Shown in pieces: positions 14,232 to 17,932 of a stretch of DNA of 17,932 nucleotides. A program made the position numbers and the translations under genes. Position 1 is the first letter of the stretch. Each line of letters starts with the position of its first letter. The stretch is from the NCBI GenBank assembly GCA_018654125.1, contig JABIME010000054.1, forward strand, positions 1 to 17,932, in the 5' to 3' direction. Source of the stretch: Candidatus Cloacimonadota bacterium (lineage in GTDB: Bacteria > Cloacimonadota > Cloacimonadia > Cloacimonadales > TCS61). A model generated the notes under the pieces. That model did no database searches. It was not told the origin of the DNA and saw only the letters and a list, made by a program, of their open reading frames with translations.

Positions 14232-15434
14232 ATGACAGAAGTATTTATTTGTGATGCAATTAGAACACCTGTAGGGAAATTTGGCGGTACTCTTTCATCT
14301 ATCAGACCAGATGATCTGGGTGCGGTCCCACTAAAAGAAATTGTAAGAAGAAACCCAAATGTTGACTGGCTTGCAGTTAATGATGTTCTTATGGGATGTG
14401 CTAATCAAGCTGGAGAAGATAATCGAAATGTTGCCAGAATGTCTTCCCTACTTGCAGGTTTTTCCGATACTATCCCAGGCTCTACAATAAACAGACTTTG
14501 CGGTTCGGGAATGGATGCGATTGGCACTGCTGCCAGAGCTATTAAAGCTGGTGAAGCAGATTTGATAATTGCTGGTGGAATTGAGAGTATGTCGCGTGCA
14601 CCGTATGTTATGGGAAAACCATTAGCGGCTTTTTCTAGAGCTCCGGAAGTACATGATACAACTATTGGTTGGCGTTTTATTAACAAAGTTTTCAATAAAA
14701 AATTTGGTACAGATCCATTGATAATGACTGCAGAAAATATAGCAAAAGAGCACAATATTAGTCGTGAAGATCAAGATAAATTTGCTCATTGGAGCCAGCA
14801 AAAGGCAAATAATGCTCAAAACAATGGTTTGTTAGCAGAAGAAATTGTCCCCGTTACAATTCCACAACGCAAAGGGGATCCGATAATATTTGATAAAGAT
14901 GAACATCCCAGATTGAGCTCACTCGAAAAATTAGCATCTTTAAGAGTTTTAACAGGTGAAAATGGAACTATTACTGCCGGTAATGCTTCCGGTATTAACG
15001 ATGGAGCTGCAGCACTGATTATAGCCTCAAAAAGTGCGGTTAAGAAATATGGATTAATTCCAAAAGTTAGAATTCTTGGAATGGATGTGGCAGGCGTTCC
15101 ACCACGCATCATGGGAATGGGACCTGTTCCAGCTACTACCAAGTTATTCAAACGTTTAGGGCTAACATTTGATGATATGGATATTATAGAGCTTAATGAA
15201 GCTTTTGCTTCACAATCGTTAGGCTGTACTAGAGAATTTGGTCTTAAAGATGATGACCCAAGAATAAATCAATTAGGTGGAGCTATAGCTCTTGGACATC
15301 CGCTTGGAATGAGTGGTGCCAGATTAGTTACAACAGCATTTTATCAAATGATGCGAACAGATGCAAAAAAGGCTCTTTGTACTATGTGTATAGGAGTTGG
15401 ACAAGGCATTGCAACGGTGCTCGAAAAAGTATAA
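14232..15434 (+). CDS. pcaF: 3-oxoadipyl-CoA thiolase (PcaF-like)
   Basis: A 400-residue thiolase that would cleave 3-oxoadipyl-CoA with CoA to succinyl-CoA and acetyl-CoA. Active-site residues are complete: nucleophile Cys90 (NRLCGSGMDA), NEAF at 322-325, His356 (GHPLGMSG) and Cys386 (CIGVG). Features typical of PcaF/PaaJ rather than acetoacetyl-CoA thiolase include EVFICDAIRTPVGKFGG, a PNVDW segment, GCANQAGEDNRNVARM and TTIGWRFIN (143-151). A GAGG precedes the start by about 7 bases. It is the last gene of the catabolic set and is followed by a strong terminator. Together with PcaIJ it forms the lower beta-ketoadipate pathway, here placed with lysine genes instead of aromatic genes. Confidence 0.93.
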   Translation: MTEVFICDAIRTPVGKFGGTLSSIRPDDLGAVPLKEIVRRNPNVDWLAVNDVLMGCANQAGEDNRNVARMSSLLAGFSDTIPGSTINRLCGSGMDAIGTAARAIKAGEADLIIAGGIESMSRAPYVMGKPLAAFSRAPEVHDTTIGWRFINKVFNKKFGTDPLIMTAENIAKEHNISREDQDKFAHWSQQKANNAQNNGLLAEEIVPVTIPQRKGDPIIFDKDEHPRLSSLEKLASLRVLTGENGTITAGNASGINDGAAALIIASKSAVKKYGLIPKVRILGMDVAGVPPRIMGMGPVPATTKLFKRLGLTFDDMDIIELNEAFASQSLGCTREFGLKDDDPRINQLGGAIALGHPLGMSGARLVTTAFYQMMRTDAKKALCTMCIGVGQGIATVLEKV

Positions 15435-15464
15435 CAGATTTAAATTATATAGCAATTATTTGTT

Positions 15465-15502
15465 CTGGCTTTCATATTAATATGAGAGCCAGTTTGTTTT
15501 TT
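15465..15502 (+). terminator. Rho-independent terminator of the lysine catabolic operon
   Basis: A near-perfect inverted repeat spans 15465-15492: the arm starts CTGGCTTTCATA and the other arm ends TATGAGAGCCAG, with one G-T wobble and a short AT loop. It is followed by TTTGTTTTTT at 15493-15502. It separates the thiolase from the permease gene, which has its own promoter. Confidence 0.88.
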
Positions 15503-15520
15503 GCAGAAGACTACTTTAAT

Positions 15521-15549
15521 TTGACACAAATATCTTCTACAATTATTTA
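15521..15549 (+). promoter_or_regulatory. Promoter of the SLC12-like permease gene
   Basis: TTGACA at 15521-15526 and TATTTA at 15544-15549 are separated by 17 bases. The start codon at 15558 is only 8 bases past the -10, so transcription would begin at or next to the ATG. No Shine-Dalgarno sequence is visible, so the mRNA may be leaderless. Confidence 0.6.
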
Positions 15550-15557
15550 AGACACTT

Positions 15558-17777
15558 ATGGAAAATGAAATTAATGTTGATAATAATAATATCCCTGTTG
15601 TAGAAAAATTTGGCACATTTTTAGGTGTTTATACGCCAAGTGTTCTCACAATTCTCGGGCTTGTAATGTATCTCCGTTTTGGTTGGGTTATTGGGAATGT
15701 AGGTCTCGGATTTACATTGTTTATAGTATTACTAGCCAGTTCAATAACCTTCATTACTGCACTCAGTGCTTCGGCTATCGCTACAAATATGCGTGTTGGA
15801 GTTGGTGGAGAATACTATATGATCTCCCGCAGTTTAGGTTTAGAGCTTGGTGGTGCAATTGGAATTCCGCTCTACTTATGCAGAACACTAAGCATAACAT
15901 TTTACAGCTTTGGTTTAGCAGAAGCAATAGGAATGTTTGTTCCGGGTGAACCTTCAGCACAAATGATACAGCTTATTGCTGTCATTATAATAGTAGGAAT
16001 CACAATCCTTTCCGGTAAAAGTGCTGGACTTGTGCTTAAATTACAGATCCCTATCTTAATTGCAGTTGGGTTATCTGTTGTTGCGTTACTTATTGGTGTT
16101 TTATCTGGAGGGTTTCACTCTCCGGAAATGACAACTACTTTCCGAACAGCGCCAAAAGGTTTCTGGTATGTTTTTGCAGTTTTCTTCCCGGCAGTAACAG
16201 GCTTCACAGCCGGTATTGGCATGAGTGGCGACCTTAAGGATCCACGTAAATCGATACCTAAAGGAACAATTTTAGCAGTTGCCACAGGTACATTTCTCTA
16301 TCTTCTTATTCCTGTTTTTCTTGCTATAACCACCAAAATCAATCCCGAAGGTTTAGCTAATGGCGGAGTAGAAACTTGGAGTAAAATCGCTCTTCTTGGT
16401 TCGATACTAGTTGTTCCTGGTATTTTTGGAGCTATTCTTTCATCAGCTTTTGGAAGTGTACTTGGAGGTCCACGAGTTTTGCAGTCACTTGCACAAGATA
16501 GGCTTGCACCATCTTTTTTGGCAAAACTTTCTAAAACCGGACAACCAACGATTTCTACATGGATCAGTGGAGTAATTGCTCTTATTGCAGTTGCTCTTGG
16601 AGACCTTAATGCTGTCGCACAATTCGTAACAATTCTCTTCTTAACACTTTATGTAATGATAAATTTTAGTGCAGCATTGGAAAATCTAACAGGTGATGCT
16701 TCTTATAGGCCAAAGGTTAAAGTTCCCTGGTTTGTATCATTGCTTGGCTCATTCGGAGCAATTGCAGTAATGTTCCTTATAAATCCTATAGCATGTATTT
16801 TTGCGGTAATTTTTGAAGTCATTTTATTCTGGATCTTACGAAAGCGCTCAATGCGTAAAGAGTGGGGAGATGTAAGAGCTGGATTTTGGGGAACCCTTGC
16901 ACGCTTTGCTCTTCTTAAATTAAAAAAACATGATAACGATCCACGTAATTGGCGTCCTAACATTTTAGTTTTTGCTGGTGATTTGAACAAGCGACTGCCA
17001 CTTGTACAACTTGCTAATTTTTTAAATCAACGTCGTGGAATTTTAACCGTTTGCAATATGATAATAGGTGATATAAAGAAAGGTGAGATCGACCTGAAAA
17101 AAGAAGTGCAAAAAATGGATGAAACACTTGATAGAGCTGGTATTCAAGCTTTCAACGAAATCGATGTTGTTTCTAAATTTGAAAGCGGAACAATAAATAT
17201 TACTCAAGCAAACGGTATTGCAGGACTCCATTCTAATACAATAATGTTTGGATGGTCAGATAAACAAAAACGCATGATTTCAATGCTTAAAACCATTAGA
17301 ACAATATCTGGGCTACAGAAGAGTTCATTACTTGTGAGGATAAATGTGTTACCAGAAATTTCTGGTAGGAACAGAATGGATATTTGGTGGCGTGGTAAGC
17401 ATAGTAATGGAGATTTAATGCTATTATTAGCTCATCTTCTAAGCATTAATGATGAATGGAAAAATGCTAGTATCATCATTCATACAATTATCTTACGAGA
17501 AGAAGATCGTGAATTCATGTTAGAGAATGTGACTGAAATGATTAATGAAGTTAGAATTAAAGCAGAACCAAGAATTATAATTAAACCTAGTGATAAATCT
17601 ATCACTGAAGTAATTCATGAAAACAGTCGTAGTGCAAACCTGGTATTTATGGGATTAAAATTACCTCAAGAGGGTGAAGAGAAAGATTACGTGAATAGGC
17701 TGGAAGAACTTTCTGATGGTCTTAAAACCACAATTTTTGTACGTAATTCAGAAGAATTCGCAGGTGAGATGATCTAG
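15558..17777 (+). CDS. Cation-chloride cotransporter-like (SLC12/APC superfamily) permease with C-terminal cytoplasmic domain
   Basis: A 739-residue transporter. Residues ~15-430 contain about 12 membrane segments; the opening KFGTFLGVYTPSVLTILG and YLRFGWVIGNVG, and FPAVTGFTAGIGMSGDLKDPRKSIPKGT, are signatures of the SLC12 (NKCC/KCC) branch of the APC superfamily. Residues ~465-739 form a cytoplasmic domain beginning NWRPNILVF. It contains DIWWRGKHSNGDLMLLLAHLL, similar to the eukaryotic CCC tail, and ends in a UspA-like segment (SANLVFMGLKLP). Eukaryotic members move Na+, K+ and Cl-; bacterial members are poorly characterised and may carry ions or amino acids. The gene follows the lysine operon but is separated by a terminator and has its own promoter, so a role in lysine uptake is only a possibility. 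Confidence 0.87.
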   Translation: MENEINVDNNNIPVVEKFGTFLGVYTPSVLTILGLVMYLRFGWVIGNVGLGFTLFIVLLASSITFITALSASAIATNMRVGVGGEYYMISRSLGLELGGAIGIPLYLCRTLSITFYSFGLAEAIGMFVPGEPSAQMIQLIAVIIIVGITILSGKSAGLVLKLQIPILIAVGLSVVALLIGVLSGGFHSPEMTTTFRTAPKGFWYVFAVFFPAVTGFTAGIGMSGDLKDPRKSIPKGTILAVATGTFLYLLIPVFLAITTKINPEGLANGGVETWSKIALLGSILVVPGIFGAILSSAFGSVLGGPRVLQSLAQDRLAPSFLAKLSKTGQPTISTWISGVIALIAVALGDLNAVAQFVTILFLTLYVMINFSAALENLTGDASYRPKVKVPWFVSLLGSFGAIAVMFLINPIACIFAVIFEVILFWILRKRSMRKEWGDVRAGFWGTLARFALLKLKKHDNDPRNWRPNILVFAGDLNKRLPLVQLANFLNQRRGILTVCNMIIGDIKKGEIDLKKEVQKMDETLDRAGIQAFNEIDVVSKFESGTINITQANGIAGLHSNTIMFGWSDKQKRMISMLKTIRTISGLQKSSLLVRINVLPEISGRNRMDIWWRGKHSNGDLMLLLAHLLSINDEWKNASIIIHTIILREEDREFMLENVTEMINEVRIKAEPRIIIKPSDKSITEVIHENSRSANLVFMGLKLPQEGEEKDYVNRLEELSDGLKTTIFVRNSEEFAGEMI

Positions 17778-17835
17778 TACATATTTATTATAAGATCTTT
17801 CAAATAATACACATTATTTATTACTCACATTAAAT

Positions 17836-17865
17836 TTGACACTTTTTTAAATCTTAAATTAATAA
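17836..17865 (+). promoter_or_regulatory. Candidate promoter of the gene starting at 17910
   Basis: TTGACA at 17836-17841 is followed after 18 bases by TAATAA at 17860-17865. A transcript starting near 17872 would have a leader of ~38 bases with a GGGG ribosome binding site at 17900-17903. Confidence 0.5.
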
Positions 17866-17909
17866 CCAAGAATAGATAATATTTAAAAAATAGTTATGTG
17901 GGGATAATT

Positions 17910-17932
17910 ATGAAAAACAAAATAGTCGTTCT
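17910..17932 (+). CDS. Start of an unidentified gene, truncated by the window end
   Basis: ATG at 17910 opens MKNKIVV and runs off the window. It has a GGGG box 6 bases upstream and a promoter-like pair further up. The Lys-Asn-Lys start followed by hydrophobic residues would fit a signal peptide or a beta-strand of a Rossmann domain, but seven codons are too few to identify it. Confidence 0.5.

Noticed and set aside
17802..17819. Hairpin AAATAAT-ACAC-ATTATTT after the permease gene
   Set aside because: The 7-bp stem is A-T only and has no following T tract, so it is too weak to call a terminator.

Overview
The window is AT-rich bacterial DNA, densely coded on both strands, with no rRNA, tRNA, CRISPR array or insertion sequence that I can see. 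The gene content points to a heterotrophic, peptide- and amino-acid-using bacterium that is probably anaerobic: an M3 oligopeptidase, lysine catabolic enzymes, a radical-SAM aminomutase, tRNA 2-selenouridine synthase and an SLC12-type transporter. The style fits an FCB-type lineage such as Cloacimonadota, but this is only an impression; the taxonomy cannot be settled from the sequence alone.

Layout. (1) 1-2918, plus strand: the 3' end of an M3 oligoendopeptidase, an exported ENPP/alkaline-phosphatase-type phosphodiesterase, and tRNA 2-selenouridine synthase, closely spaced. (2) 2925-5826, minus strand: a HAD phosphatase, then an EIIA-domain regulatory protein and a CPA2-type cation/proton antiporter only one base apart. 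(3) 5974-6913, plus strand: an overlapping ArsR repressor and SdpI-type membrane protein (SdpR/SdpI-like pair), divergent from the HAD gene. (4) 7096-15434, plus strand: seven catabolic genes, ended by a strong intrinsic terminator, with a second terminator-like hairpin after the first gene. (5) 15558-17777: a cation-chloride-cotransporter-like (SLC12/APC) permease with its own promoter. (6) The start of another gene at 17910.

The main discovery candidate is region 4. Its genes are saccharopine dehydrogenase, lysine-ketoglutarate reductase, a KamA-family radical-SAM 2,3-aminomutase, both subunits of a PcaI/PcaJ-type 3-oxoadipate CoA-transferase, a class III aminotransferase resembling beta-amino-acid aminotransferases, and a PcaF-type 3-oxoadipyl-CoA thiolase. 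Together they suggest a lysine degradation route I do not know from the literature: lysine -> saccharopine -> 2-aminoadipate 6-semialdehyde -> (aldehyde dehydrogenase, not in the window) 2-aminoadipate -> 3-aminoadipate -> 3-oxoadipate -> 3-oxoadipyl-CoA -> succinyl-CoA + acetyl-CoA. The aminomutase lacks the two Asp residues that hold the lysine side-chain amine in lysine 2,3-aminomutase and has an Arg next to one of those positions, as expected for a substrate with an acidic side chain. The succinyl-CoA spent by the transferase would be regenerated by the thiolase. The net result would be lysine + 2 2-oxoglutarate giving succinate, acetyl-CoA and 2 glutamate. Enzyme families are read directly from the sequence; the pathway is inference.
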